NCBI GenBank assembly: GCA_964543545.1
Contig: CAZIYT010000005.1
Location: 186,001-250,000, forward strand
Origin: UBA4416 sp964543545
GTDB lineage: Bacteria > Bacteroidota > Bacteroidia > B-17B0 > Aurantibacillaceae
DNA: 64,000 nt
Reading direction: 5' to 3'
Under the pieces are notes generated by a model, which was given only the letters and a program-made list of their open reading frames with translations, made no database searches and was not told the DNA's origin. Numbering within the stretch: the stretch's first letter is position 1; each line of letters starts with the position of its first letter. The position numbers and the translations under genes are program-made. Below are positions 21,703-30,848 of the stretch, piece by piece.

Positions 21703-22632
21703 ATGATCAGCAAGCATTCCTTACAAACTGTTGCTTTATCAGACCAGCGTCATTTACAAACGCTGGTGGAGAACAAAACGGCTTACACGCTGAATACCTG
21801 TGAGCTGAATGTCTTCGAAACGCATGCTGCTTCTTTCCTGGTTCCGCTTACCTTCAACGACTTTGTCATTACGAGCATGCTTCGCGGCAAAAAAGTGATG
21901 CACTTGTTCGACCGGGAAGGCTTTGACTACCTGCCGGGCGAGTCGGTAATTGTTCCGGCCAACACTACCATGCGCATCGATTTCCCGGAAGCCGGCATCG
22001 AAAACCCCACACAGTGTACGGCACTGGCCATCGACGGGGAGCACATCAAAAAAACGATCCAGTACCTGAATGAAAATTTTCCGAAAGATTCGGGCCACCA
22101 GGGCTGGAAGCTCGATCATCACCAATACCATTTTTATAATAACGAGGAGATTGCCCTGCTCATTAATAAGCTGATCTCCGTATGCACAAGCAGCTCCGCC
22201 GGGAAAGATGTCCTGGCCGACCTGGCGGTGAAAGAGCTTTTGTTCCGCATCATGCAGGTGCAAAACCTCAACCATACACACAGCCATTACCTGGAGGAGC
22301 ATACGAGCAATCCTTTGACTTTTGTGATCGCTTATATTAAACAACACCTTTCGGACACCATCAGCATCGAAGAGCTCAGCCATAAAGCCTACATGAGCAA
22401 GTCTACATTTTACAGGGCTTTCAAACGCGAGCTCGGCCTCAGCCCCATTGAGTTCATCCTGCAGGAAAAAATGATGGTGGCCAAAAAGCTTCTGTTAAAC
22501 TCTTCCGAAAAGATTGCTTCTATCAGTGCGGAAACAGGCTTCCAGGACGTGAATTATTTTATCCGCCTCTTCAAAAAAATGGAAGGCGTTACACCTAAAC
22601 AATACCGCTTAAATTCATTAACCAAACACTGA
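21703..22632 (+). CDS. AraC family transcriptional regulator
   Basis: 309 residues from ATG 21703 (MISKHSLQTVALSDQRHLQTLV). The frame is open 44 codons further upstream, but that stretch lacks family similarity and would cover the divergent promoter region. An N-terminal AraC_N/cupin-like sensing domain (about 20-190; ESVIVPANTTMRIDFPEA) precedes two helix-turn-helix units (about 215-309; ISIEELSHKAYMSKSTFYRAFKRELGLSPIEFI and KIASISAETGFQDVNYFIRLFKKMEGVTPKQYR). Regulators of this type typically sit beside aldehyde dehydrogenase genes. Divergent placement suggests it controls the dehydrogenase/DUF779 pair and its own operon, with an aldehyde or alcohol as likely effector (inference). The hydrolase gene starts six bases after its stop. 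Confidence 0.93.
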   Translation: MISKHSLQTVALSDQRHLQTLVENKTAYTLNTCELNVFETHAASFLVPLTFNDFVITSMLRGKKVMHLFDREGFDYLPGESVIVPANTTMRIDFPEAGIENPTQCTALAIDGEHIKKTIQYLNENFPKDSGHQGWKLDHHQYHFYNNEEIALLINKLISVCTSSSAGKDVLADLAVKELLFRIMQVQNLNHTHSHYLEEHTSNPLTFVIAYIKQHLSDTISIEELSHKAYMSKSTFYRAFKRELGLSPIEFILQEKMMVAKKLLLNSSEKIASISAETGFQDVNYFIRLFKKMEGVTPKQYRLNSLTKH

Positions 22633-22638
22633 CACGCT

Positions 22639-23745
22639 ATGGTACAATCCAAATTTATCCGGACTTTTTCCCTGAATACGCATTACCTCGAATGCGGCGA
22701 TCCGTCGAAAGACCTGGTAGTATTGCTTCACGGCAATGTTTCTTCCTCCGCCTTCTTTAAGCCGTTCATGGCAAGCCTCGACCGGGCGTATCATTATGTG
22801 GCGCCGGATATGCGCGGCTACGGCGACTCGGAAACCAAAGCCATTGATGCGACCAAAGGCGTGAAGGATTTTTCGGAGGACCTGCATCAATTCATCAAGG
22901 CTATTAATACCGGGAATAAAAAGGTGCATCTCCTGGGCTGGTCGCTGGGTGGCGGTGTGGTTCTGCAAATGGCCACGGATCATCCCGAACATATTGCTTC
23001 CATCATCCTGGAATCGCCGATGTCGCCTTTTGGCTTCGGAGCGTCCATCAACAGCGGTATTGAGTTAAAGAAAAGCGATGATGATTTTGCAGGAAGCGGT
23101 GGCGGAGCCGTTAATCCCGCCTTTATTGATAGTATCCGCACACAGGACGGAAAGCTCCCTTCCTCGCAACCCGAGGGCATGAGGGCGACGCCGCAGTTCT
23201 ATTGCCGCTCTACGATGAACGGCTTATACTTCCACATGCCGGATGGCAAAACCCTCTTACAGCGCGGCATCATCGACCAGGCCACGGAAGATTACTATAC
23301 AGACGCTATGTTTTTCACAAAGCTGGGAGAGGAAAATTACCCCGGCAATTCAGTGCCTACGGCTCACTGGCCGGGTATGGCTCCGGGTGATAAGGGCATC
23401 AACAATTCGATTTCGGCGAAGTACTGCAACCTCACCGCCTTTGCTTATAAGAACCTGACGATTCCCGTGCTCTGGATCCGCGGTGCCCTTGACCTGATCG
23501 TTTCCGACAGCTCTTTCCTGGACATGAACAACCTCGGCAAAATGGGTGCTATTCCGGGCTGGCCGGGCAACGAGACACATCCTCCGCAACCGATGGTTAG
23601 CCAGATGCGCTCGCTTCTCGAAGCTTACCAACAAAACGGAGGAAGCTACCGGGAAGTGGTATTCGAAAACTGCGGCCACTCTCCGCACATTGAGCATGAG
23701 CAAGCCTTCAGGGAACAGGTCCTGGATTTCATCTCCAAAGCCTGA
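22639..23745 (+). CDS. Alpha/beta hydrolase
   Basis: 368 residues. Features of the fold: oxyanion HGNVSSS near residue 31, YVAPDMRGYGDSET, the nucleophile elbow GWSLGGG (serine near residue 100), the acid region RGALDLIVSDS, and catalytic histidine in ENCGHSPHIEHE near the C-terminus. It is longer than a minimal hydrolase because of a lid insertion of about 120 residues between nucleophile and acid (roughly 125-260). No signal peptide, so cytosolic. It follows the AraC gene by six bases, hence is probably part of the same regulon; an ester or lactone substrate connected with alcohol/aldehyde metabolism is possible but unproven. Confidence 0.9.
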   Translation: MVQSKFIRTFSLNTHYLECGDPSKDLVVLLHGNVSSSAFFKPFMASLDRAYHYVAPDMRGYGDSETKAIDATKGVKDFSEDLHQFIKAINTGNKKVHLLGWSLGGGVVLQMATDHPEHIASIILESPMSPFGFGASINSGIELKKSDDDFAGSGGGAVNPAFIDSIRTQDGKLPSSQPEGMRATPQFYCRSTMNGLYFHMPDGKTLLQRGIIDQATEDYYTDAMFFTKLGEENYPGNSVPTAHWPGMAPGDKGINNSISAKYCNLTAFAYKNLTIPVLWIRGALDLIVSDSSFLDMNNLGKMGAIPGWPGNETHPPQPMVSQMRSLLEAYQQNGGSYREVVFENCGHSPHIEHEQAFREQVLDFISKA

Positions 23746-23788
23746 GGCCCGCCTTCTTTTCCATCGCGCGTTTTTTGTATATTTACGC

Positions 23789-24721
23789 ATGCAAAAAATT
23801 CTGATTACAGGCTCCAATGGCCTATTGGGGCAGAAACTCGTTTACAAGCTGAAAGATAAAGCCGGCATCAGCTGCATAGCCACTGCCCGTGGAGAAAACC
23901 GCCTGGTAAGCAAAAGCGGCTACGATTATGCGGCACTCGACATTACCGATTACAATAATGTAGAAGCCATCTTTACTAGATACAAACCCGATGTGGTGAT
24001 CAATACGGCTGCCATGACCAATGTGGATGCCTGCGAAACCGACCGGGAAAACTGCTGGCTGCTCAATGTGACAGCTGTAGAGAACCAGGTGAACGTACTG
24101 GAAGCCCTACAGGATCAGGATCCTTCCTACAAGCCTCATTTCATACACCTTTCCACCGACTTTTTATTTGATGGCACGCATGGCCCGCTGGATGAGAACG
24201 CGGAAAGAAAGCCGCTGAGCTATTATGGCGAAAGCAAGCTGGCAGCGGAAAAGATCGTGGAATCATCGCGCCTGCACTGGGCCATGGCCCGCACGGTACT
24301 CGTTTATGGCATCGTGGATAATATGAGCCGCAGCAATATCGTGTTATGGGTAAAACAGAACCTGGAGCAGGGTAAATCCATTAATGTGGTGGATGACCAG
24401 TTCCGCACGCCGACGCTGGCCGAAGACCTCGCAGACGGCTGTATCCTGATCGCAGAGAAAAAGGCACAGGGCATTTATAATATTTCGGGCAGCGACTTTT
24501 TAAGCATCCTCGAAGTAGCGCACCTGGTAGCCGATTATTACAAGCTGGATAAATCCCTCATCAGGCCTGCCAAATCGGAAGACATTAAGCAACCGGCGAA
24601 ACGCCCGCCAATCACAGGCTTCATCATCGATAAGGCCAAACGGGAATTGGGCTACAAGCCACACACTTTTGTGGAAGGGATTAAGTTCCTGGAAGAGCAA
24701 TTGAAACAAATGACGAAATAA
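23789..24721 (+). CDS. NAD(P)-dependent sugar-nucleotide reductase-like SDR (RmlD family)
   Basis: 310 residues from ATG 23789 (MQKILITGSNGLLGQKLV); the frame extends upstream through the end of the hydrolase gene, but the Rossmann motif GSNGLLG at residues 8-14 fixes this start. It has DYNNVEAIFTRYKPDVVINTAAMTNVDACE, STDFLFDGTHGPLDE, YYGESKLAAEKIV (catalytic Tyr-Lys) and FRTPTLAEDLADG, all typical of dTDP-4-dehydrorhamnose reductase (RmlD/RfbD) and its relatives. No other rhamnose genes are close, so a general extended SDR with unknown substrate is safer. The start lies 43 bases past the hydrolase stop; a strong terminator follows. Confidence 0.88.
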   Translation: MQKILITGSNGLLGQKLVYKLKDKAGISCIATARGENRLVSKSGYDYAALDITDYNNVEAIFTRYKPDVVINTAAMTNVDACETDRENCWLLNVTAVENQVNVLEALQDQDPSYKPHFIHLSTDFLFDGTHGPLDENAERKPLSYYGESKLAAEKIVESSRLHWAMARTVLVYGIVDNMSRSNIVLWVKQNLEQGKSINVVDDQFRTPTLAEDLADGCILIAEKKAQGIYNISGSDFLSILEVAHLVADYYKLDKSLIRPAKSEDIKQPAKRPPITGFIIDKAKRELGYKPHTFVEGIKFLEEQLKQMTK

Positions 24722-24736
24722 ATATCCAAAGGCAAT

Positions 24737-24773
24737 AAAAAAATCCCGCTACATCAGTGAGCGGGATTTTTTT
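24737..24773. terminator. Bidirectional terminator between convergent genes
   Basis: Stem ATCCCGCT / AGCGGGAT with a nine-base loop, flanked by A7 on the left and T7 on the right. It serves the SDR gene on the plus strand and the T9SS cargo gene ending at 24788 on the minus strand. Confidence 0.92.
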
Positions 24774-24787
24774 ATAGTATGAACGTC

Positions 24788-27562
24788 TTAACGGCTGATC
24801 ACCAGTTTTTGCATAAAGCTGGCGCCGTTTTGCGAGATCCTCAATACATAGACGCCCTGCGCCAAATGCCCGAGGTCAAGCTCTGTTTGTGCAGACTGGC
24901 CTGTAAGGGAAAGCAGCTCTTTGCCCATCACATCTACCAGGGAAATAATGGACGGCGCCTCCTCCGAAAGACGGACGGTTATTTTTTCCCTGGCCGGGTT
25001 AGGGTATACCACAAAGGCGGCATCATTCCCCACTGATCCGATACCGGTGAGTGTGCCGCAGGTAATAGCGCTCACAACCGTATTGGAAACGGTGTTGGTT
25101 AGTACCGGCGCATTGTAGTCGAAGTAAATTCCCACACTGTTCTTCACCGGCGTATTATTGGGAAGGCCCGGCGCAGGCTTCACTTCAAAGACCACATAGC
25201 CATGGCTCATCGGCTCATTGGTAGCAGCATCCGCCAGGTTGATGTTATTGAAATGGAATTTCAGCACCCTGCCCGCTACTTCGGTCACCAGCGGATGGCT
25301 GTAGCCGGTGACACGCACCGTGCTCAGGTCGAGCGTAGCTGGCAGCGAATCTTTTACCATAATGTTGATGGCATTGGCTGTTCCGGTATTTTGAAAACGA
25401 AGGGTATAGGTCAGGAGCTGGCTGTTTAAGATCTGCCCGTTATCGCAGGCACCTTTGGGGTATACCTTCTTATCATTGGGATCGTAGGAGCTTACCACCG
25501 GGATGCAATACTGCTTCTGGTTATTGCTGACATCCACATCACCTGTAATCGGCGTGATGATAAGCGGCATACAGATCGTATCGCCGATGGTGGCTGCCGT
25601 ACTCGTTTTCACGCTGATGTAAGGAACAAAAAAAGATGTTCCATAGCTCATGGCCGGATAATTCCAGATAAGGGTATCGCCCGACACCAGGCTTGGCGGA
25701 GGGTTGGAGCCATTAAACGTTTGCCGGGAAGGATCGAGCACCAGCTTTATTTTTCCACTCGTGGCGATGCAACCATTATTCGTTGCGTTGATATGCATGG
25801 TTGAAGTAAGGCCCGGAACGAAATTGGAAACCACAAGATTGGCGGTAACATCAAAGGAATTCAGTAAAGTGAACCCGTTGATCAGTACGGCGGATGTACG
25901 CGTACAACCCAAGCCGTCTACGGCCATAACCGTATAGATGCTTGCACTTGAGAACGTTGCGGTAGGCATGAAGGTGCCATTAGACCAGGTATAGCTCACC
26001 GTTCCGTTTCCGCCGGTAACGGCCGCTGTGGCGTATCCGTTGCTGGAAGCGCAGGAGATATTCGTCGTACTCACCACGCTCAGTGCCATGCCGGTACACA
26101 CGTTCTGTGCAAATTTCTGAATGTAAATATCTTCGCCGCCATTGGATGTTCCGGTAACGGTTGCTGCCGATTTATCAAAATCCACGGTAGCAAAGAAACC
26201 GCCACAGGTGTAGATGTTATGCTGGGCATCCACCGTAATGTCCCAGGCACAGGTATTGCCTGTTGTGCCGCCCATAGCTTCGGCAAATACCAGGCTGCCC
26301 GCGCTGTTTAGCTTGAGCAGGAAGGCATCGGTACCGGATGGTCCGGCCAGGTAAGTTAAATTGCTGATCCCGGCATTCGGATCAAAATCCCCCGTTCCTC
26401 CAAAAAAACCGGAGATGTAAGTGTTGCCTGCCGCATCGGCCGCAATGCCGGTGCCATCCTCATAGCCACTGGCGCTTCCTACGCTCTTGGCCCAGATAAA
26501 ATTTCCGGTGATGTCGAGCTTCAGAACATAAATATCCGAACCACCGGCAGTTGTCAGCGTTGTTGTTCCCGGGCCGAAGTCAAAGCCGAGCCCGTAATTT
26601 CCGGTGGCATACAGATTGCCGGCGCCATCAAGGGCAATATCATTCGCCTGCGAATTAGGTCCTTGCCCCGAGCCTTTGGCCCAGACAAAATTTCCGGCGG
26701 CCGTCACTTTCATAATGTAAGAGCTGGATTGCCCCGAGGAGGAAGTCATGGTATACGTTCCGGGTCCGATATTGAAATCCTTGGTGCCGTTAAAATTTCC
26801 ACAGAAATAAATATCGTTGGTGGCGTCTGTGATAACCGAGCGTGCTAAGGAAAAGCCGCCGCCCAGGATACCGCCTGCCCATATAAAATTACCGGCGTTA
26901 TCCATTTTCACGATATAGCCCTGCTGGTTTCCGGCAGATACAGAAGAGGTTCCCGGCGCTGTTAAGGGATAGGAGCCTGTCCCGGGATCGAAGTCAACCG
27001 TCGACTGAAAACCGCCAACGGCAATCACATTGCCGGCACCGTCTACCGTAACATCAGTACCCACATCGGAATCCGGCCCTCCGAACTGTTTCACCCACAC
27101 AAAATTTCCCGAGGCATTCAGCTTCAGCACAAAGGCATCGTTATATCCGCCCAGGGACACGAGGTTACTCACGCCGCTTCCCGGGTCGAAATCCACGGTG
27201 CCGTCGAAACTCCCGGTGACGAATACATTACCGGAGGCATCTGTTTTTACGGCTGCTCCTATATCCGAATTGGCAGAGCCTCCGATGCCTCTCACCCACA
27301 AAAAATTTCCCATGGAATCCAATTTCAGAACATAGACATCCCAGGTACTTCCGCTTGAGCTGAGGGTAGACGTGGCAGGCCCCGGATCAAAATCCACCGT
27401 GCCTCCATACATGCCCGTTATGATAACGTTCTTATTAGCATCTACCGCTATGCCCTGCGGCCGGTCTGAGCCCACGGAGCCGGCGGTTTTTGCCCATTTT
27501 AAATTTTGTGACTGGATGAAGGAACCAAAGAACACCAGCACTGTTAGTAAAGCTGTTTTCAT
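24788..27562 (-). CDS. Secreted beta-propeller (SBBP) protein with T9SS type A sorting tail
   Basis: 924 residues with a signal peptide (MKTALLTVLVFFGSFIQSQ). Residues about 20-480 form repeated units of about 50 residues with GIAVDANKNVIITG, TVDFDPG and YVLKLDSMGNFLW motifs, i.e. an SBBP beta-propeller. A short Ig-like SprB-type segment (CASSNGYATAAVTGGNGTVSYTWSNG) follows, then a DUF7619-like domain (SSYDPNDKKVYPKG, LTYTLRFQNTGTA, GYVVFEVKP), and finally a T9SS C-terminal domain (AFVVYPNPAREKITVRL through FMQKLVISR). It is exported through T9SS and likely surface-bound or released. Function beyond this is unknown. A -7-like TAGGTTTG lies 23 bases upstream. Confidence 0.93.
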   Translation of the reverse strand: MKTALLTVLVFFGSFIQSQNLKWAKTAGSVGSDRPQGIAVDANKNVIITGMYGGTVDFDPGPATSTLSSSGSTWDVYVLKLDSMGNFLWVRGIGGSANSDIGAAVKTDASGNVFVTGSFDGTVDFDPGSGVSNLVSLGGYNDAFVLKLNASGNFVWVKQFGGPDSDVGTDVTVDGAGNVIAVGGFQSTVDFDPGTGSYPLTAPGTSSVSAGNQQGYIVKMDNAGNFIWAGGILGGGFSLARSVITDATNDIYFCGNFNGTKDFNIGPGTYTMTSSSGQSSSYIMKVTAAGNFVWAKGSGQGPNSQANDIALDGAGNLYATGNYGLGFDFGPGTTTLTTAGGSDIYVLKLDITGNFIWAKSVGSASGYEDGTGIAADAAGNTYISGFFGGTGDFDPNAGISNLTYLAGPSGTDAFLLKLNSAGSLVFAEAMGGTTGNTCAWDITVDAQHNIYTCGGFFATVDFDKSAATVTGTSNGGEDIYIQKFAQNVCTGMALSVVSTTNISCASSNGYATAAVTGGNGTVSYTWSNGTFMPTATFSSASIYTVMAVDGLGCTRTSAVLINGFTLLNSFDVTANLVVSNFVPGLTSTMHINATNNGCIATSGKIKLVLDPSRQTFNGSNPPPSLVSGDTLIWNYPAMSYGTSFFVPYISVKTSTAATIGDTICMPLIITPITGDVDVSNNQKQYCIPVVSSYDPNDKKVYPKGACDNGQILNSQLLTYTLRFQNTGTANAINIMVKDSLPATLDLSTVRVTGYSHPLVTEVAGRVLKFHFNNINLADAATNEPMSHGYVVFEVKPAPGLPNNTPVKNSVGIYFDYNAPVLTNTVSNTVVSAITCGTLTGIGSVGNDAAFVVYPNPAREKITVRLSEEAPSIISLVDVMGKELLSLTGQSAQTELDLGHLAQGVYVLRISQNGASFMQKLVISR

Positions 27563-27567
27563 ATGAT

Positions 27568-27594
27568 TTAGGTTTTGTTTATATCAAACCTAAA
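27568..27594 (-). promoter_or_regulatory. Candidate -7 box and inverted repeat ahead of the SBBP gene
   Basis: TAGGTTTG on the minus strand (27585-27592) fits the Bacteroidota TANNTTTG box exactly; the -33 region is weak. The box lies within one arm of a 9-bp inverted repeat TTTAGGTTT / AAACCTAAA (27568-27576 and 27586-27594), which could be an operator covering the start site. Confidence 0.4.
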
Positions 27595-27696
27595 CAATAA
27601 AAGCTGATCCCTTTTTCGGAAATTATGGAAAGACCTCTTTAATTGAGTGAGAATTTTACGAATGAGTGAACAAGGATGCCGGCATCAGCCGTGCCC

Positions 27697-28317
27697 TTAC
27701 CACTTGCACTTACAGCTCGGCGACATGTGCACCGTCGCATGCGGCATCTGGCCTTTGAGGTTGGTCTGCGTTTCATCGCTGATGAGGATGTTGCGAAGAT
27801 CGATCACCCTCAGTGATTTCAAACCCGAGAGCGTGTTGGGGTATTCCTCAAAGCTGTTGCTCCACAGGTCGAGGATTTGCAGCTTCTCAAGGTTCCCGAT
27901 TTGCGGCGGCAGGTATTGCAGGTCGTTCTGGTTCAGATTCAGGTAGGTGAGGTTCTGCAGCTTGCCGATCTCTTTGGGTAAGCTTTTCAGCCCGGTTTTG
28001 CTACAGGCAAAATACTGCAGGTCTTTTAACACGCCAATGCTATCCGGTAATTCGCTGATGGAATTTTTACTGATGTCGAGGTATTGCAGTTTTTTAAGTT
28101 TCAGGATCTCATCCGGAAAGGCTTTCAGGTGTTGCTTGCGCAGCACCAGTTTCAGCACCTGGTCGGGTTCTTTCAGGGCTTCCTGCAGATTGGTGTATGT
28201 GGGAGCAGCTGCCAGCGCCGTGGAGTCCAGGAGCTGCGCTTTGGCCAATACTGCAAAGAAAAAAAAGACGGTGAGGAGAAGGGTTCTATAAGAGGCAGCA
28301 AGGGCATTCTTTTCCAT
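27697..28317 (-). CDS. Secreted leucine-rich repeat protein
   Basis: 206 residues with a signal peptide (YRTLLLTVFFFFAVLAKAQ). Residues about 65-180 hold five LRR units of 23 residues, such as LQYLDISKNSISELPDSIGVL and LTYLNLNQNDLQYLPPQIGNL, of the bacterial LPxxIGxLxxL type. They form a curved binding surface, presumably for protein partners in periplasm or outside. The C-terminus ends in SPSCKCKW, a Cys-Lys-Cys tail not expected of an LRR. The gene begins two bases after the ribF stop, so it is expressed as part of that operon. No T9SS tail is present. Confidence 0.88.
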   Translation of the reverse strand: MEKNALAASYRTLLLTVFFFFAVLAKAQLLDSTALAAAPTYTNLQEALKEPDQVLKLVLRKQHLKAFPDEILKLKKLQYLDISKNSISELPDSIGVLKDLQYFACSKTGLKSLPKEIGKLQNLTYLNLNQNDLQYLPPQIGNLEKLQILDLWSNSFEEYPNTLSGLKSLRVIDLRNILISDETQTNLKGQMPHATVHMSPSCKCKW

Positions 28318-28319
28318 AA

Positions 28320-29252
28320 TCAGGCATTTAAAATAGCGGAGCAGGCAATTTTATCATTGGCAAGCGCTTGCTTCAGCTCCTCTAAGTTAGCAAATTTTTC
28401 TTCATTCCTGATCCATTTAACAAATTCTACCTTGAGCGAACGGCCATAAATCTCCTCATCGAACTCAAAGATATTCACCTCGATCTTAATGCGGTTATCG
28501 CTGTCTGTTGTAGGATTGACGCCCACATTGAGCATGCCTTTGTAGCTCACCGAATCGAGCACGACGTTGACGGCATAGACGCCGATCTTTGGGATGAGCT
28601 TATCCGGATCAGCCAGCTGGATATTGGCCGTCGGATAGCCGATGGTCCTTCCCAGCTGTTTTCCTTTCACCACCACACCCGTTACAAAGAACGAATAGCC
28701 GAGAAAGGCATTGGCCGTTTCCACATCCCCTTCTTCAATGGCCCTGCGGATGCGCGTGCTGCTGATGTTGAGCTGGTTGATCTCCTGTGCCGGGATCTCC
28801 TCCACTCCAAAATGATAGGTGTGGCTCAGCTCTTTCAGCGTATCGATATTCCCTTCGCGGTTGCTTCCAAAACGGTGGTCATAGCCGATTACGAGGCTTT
28901 TGGTATGAAGCCCTTTGACGATGATCTCGGAGATGTATTCCGTGGCATGCATCTGCGAAAAGGCTTTTGTGAACGGGAACACCAACACATGATCGATGCC
29001 CAGCTTCTCGAGCAGCCTGCACTTCTCTTCCGTTGTAGTAATGAGCTTCAGATCGGTCTGATCGGGAAACAAAACCTTGCGCGGATGCGGATCGAAGGTA
29101 AACAACACCGTTTCGCCGCCTTCTTTTTTCTTCAGGTCGGTCAGGCGCTTGATGATCTTCTGATGGCCCAGGTGCACGCCGTCGAAGGTCCCAATCGTCA
29201 CAATGGAATCCTTCACGTCTTTCAGTCCTGATATCTGGTGGTGTACCTGCAC
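28320..29252 (-). CDS. ribF: Bifunctional riboflavin kinase / FAD synthetase
   Basis: 310 residues, normal for RibF. The N-terminal FMN adenylyltransferase domain (1-185) shows TIGTFDGVHLGHQKII with the HxGH nucleotide-binding motif, FTFDPHPRKVL, YDHRFGSNREGN and ISSTRIRRAIEEG. The C-terminal flavokinase domain (186-305) has GRTIGYPTANI, GMLNVGVNPTTD and IKIEVNIFEFDEEIYG. The enzyme converts riboflavin to FMN and then FAD. The LRR gene follows two bases downstream. No FMN riboswitch is visible upstream. Confidence 0.97.
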   Translation of the reverse strand: MQVHHQISGLKDVKDSIVTIGTFDGVHLGHQKIIKRLTDLKKKEGGETVLFTFDPHPRKVLFPDQTDLKLITTTEEKCRLLEKLGIDHVLVFPFTKAFSQMHATEYISEIIVKGLHTKSLVIGYDHRFGSNREGNIDTLKELSHTYHFGVEEIPAQEINQLNISSTRIRRAIEEGDVETANAFLGYSFFVTGVVVKGKQLGRTIGYPTANIQLADPDKLIPKIGVYAVNVVLDSVSYKGMLNVGVNPTTDSDNRIKIEVNIFEFDEEIYGRSLKVEFVKWIRNEEKFANLEELKQALANDKIACSAILNA

Positions 29253-29696
29253 AAAAAATTTAAGAGGCGTAAAGATAGGAATTTATACCAATTGCCTGTC
29301 CAAATTTATACGATGTGTATCGTGGTGTAAAACGGCTTATTGTTCAGGGAATGCTGCGCCAGGGACGCGAAGGGTTTAGTTTCTTTACCACGCTCCTCCC
29401 GGCATTCGTCGAATAAACTCTGCAGGCTTGCCCGTCACAACGCGTCGTGACCCGAAAAATAAAAGAAACTTACCCGGATTAAACATCTGCATAAAATAAA
29501 GAGATCCGGAACACGAGTCCTGTTGTCTTACCGGTTGTGTGTGTTGGGCGCCCGGGCGGGCTGTTTCGACTCGCTCTTTGCCCGCCCTCCGGGACAGGCA
29601 AAGGAGCTCAGACAGATCGAAACATCCCTGGCGCAGGCTATCTTAAAACGGTGATTGAGCTTGTTACTAAGCTTGTCGAAGCATCGAAGCCAGTGC
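29253..29696. other. 444-base gap with inverted repeats
   Basis: No convincing ORF. It holds an 11-bp inverted repeat, TGCGCCAGGGA at 29355-29365 and TCCCTGGCGCA at 29625-29635, enclosing about 260 bases with a smaller internal inverted pair TGTTTCGA/TCGAAACA, and a GAGCTTGTTACTAAGCTTGTCGAAG-like stretch after it (29657 onward). This may be the remains of a small mobile or palindromic element. Confidence 0.4.
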
Positions 29697-30848
29697 TTAA
29701 AACACTTTCACGCTGCCGTTCTTAATGATGTAATCCACACCATTGATGTTGAATTTTTTGCCGGAAGATTGTTTCATCAGGTTGGTAATGTCCTGCTCGA
29801 TGGTATGCAGGCTTCCCTTGGTTTTATAGGCAATGTTCAGGTAATCCTCGTTGATCTCCATCCCTTCGTATACCCCGCAGAGGATCACATGCACCGGCAC
29901 TTTCACGCGGGCCAGCATTTTAATGTCGCGGGCCTTGGCCCAGTTATCGGCAATGAGCACAATATCGTCGACCTTACCGCTTTTATTGAGCCCGTAAAGG
30001 ATCGCCTCAATCACGTTTTCAGGCGCATCGCCCCCCTGCCCTTTTCTGATCGTAAGCTCCATCGTGGCGATCAGCTCCTCCATGTTCCTGGCCTTGCAAT
30101 GATAAACGCCCCCGGTGGCCCCGATTTTTTTTTCATCGTCGCGCTTGTGGTCGCCATCGTTGAAGAAGACAAAATGCTGGCTCATCGTATCTTTCAGAAA
30201 ATGTAATTTCTGCCAGGTGCTGATCTGTTGCCCGTAGGGATACATACTCCCCGTAAGATCCGCCACAATAAGCTTGTTCTTCCATTCCTTGTTGTGCCTT
30301 TTCAAGACATTGTATACCACCTGGTTCATGGTATCCGCCACTTTAGGCTGCAGGTCGGCCTCGGCATCCGTGGTGCGGCTTTCAAAGGCAAAGGCTCCCT
30401 TCTTATCATACACCTTGTAGTAGCCGTCGAGGTTGCCTTTTTTATAATTGCCCTCTGCTTTCACATTGCCGCTGGGGTAATAGGACAGCTCCAGCCCGTC
30501 TTTGATACCGGCTTTGAAGTTCTCAAAAAAATCTTTCTTGCACTTTTTGGAATAATACACCGATGGCCCCTCGAGCAGCCCGTTCTTGTAATAGGACTCC
30601 TGCTCCACGCAATCGGGCTCGTCAAACCATTTAATTTCCAGCCCTTCTTTTTTCCCGTTCTTGTAAATCACCTCCTCCCGCAGATCGCCATTGGGCCAGA
30701 ACTCCTTCCATACACCCTGTTTCAGGCTATCTTTGTCAACCACATTAATGGTATCGCGCTCATGGATTTTGTAGCTCAGCATGGACTGACTCCGGGCAAC
30801 GAAGGCACAGAAGAGAGGGAAGATGCATATCAGTAAATACTTTTTCAG
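29697..30848 (-). CDS. Secreted MORN-repeat and von Willebrand A-like protein, probable CTG start
   Basis: Between the upstream stop (30852-30854) and the first ATG (30782) the frame encodes KKYLLICIFPLFCAFVARSQS, a textbook signal peptide, preceded by CTG at 30848 and no ATG, GTG or TTG. I therefore propose CTG initiation (383 residues); ATG 30782 would give 361 residues and no signal. Residues after it form MORN-like repeats (VWKEFWPNGDLREEVIYKNGKKEG, SYYKNGLLEGP, NYKKGNLDGYYKVYDKKG), then a vWA-like domain with MIDAS-like DLTGSM, FFNDGDHK and GGDAPENVIEAIL. It might bind protein or metal at the surface. Gene is divergent from pheS. Confidence 0.8.
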   Translation of the reverse strand: MKKYLLICIFPLFCAFVARSQSMLSYKIHERDTINVVDKDSLKQGVWKEFWPNGDLREEVIYKNGKKEGLEIKWFDEPDCVEQESYYKNGLLEGPSVYYSKKCKKDFFENFKAGIKDGLELSYYPSGNVKAEGNYKKGNLDGYYKVYDKKGAFAFESRTTDAEADLQPKVADTMNQVVYNVLKRHNKEWKNKLIVADLTGSMYPYGQQISTWQKLHFLKDTMSQHFVFFNDGDHKRDDEKKIGATGGVYHCKARNMEELIATMELTIRKGQGGDAPENVIEAILYGLNKSGKVDDIVLIADNWAKARDIKMLARVKVPVHVILCGVYEGMEINEDYLNIAYKTKGSLHTIEQDITNLMKQSSGKKFNINGVDYIIKNGSVKVF

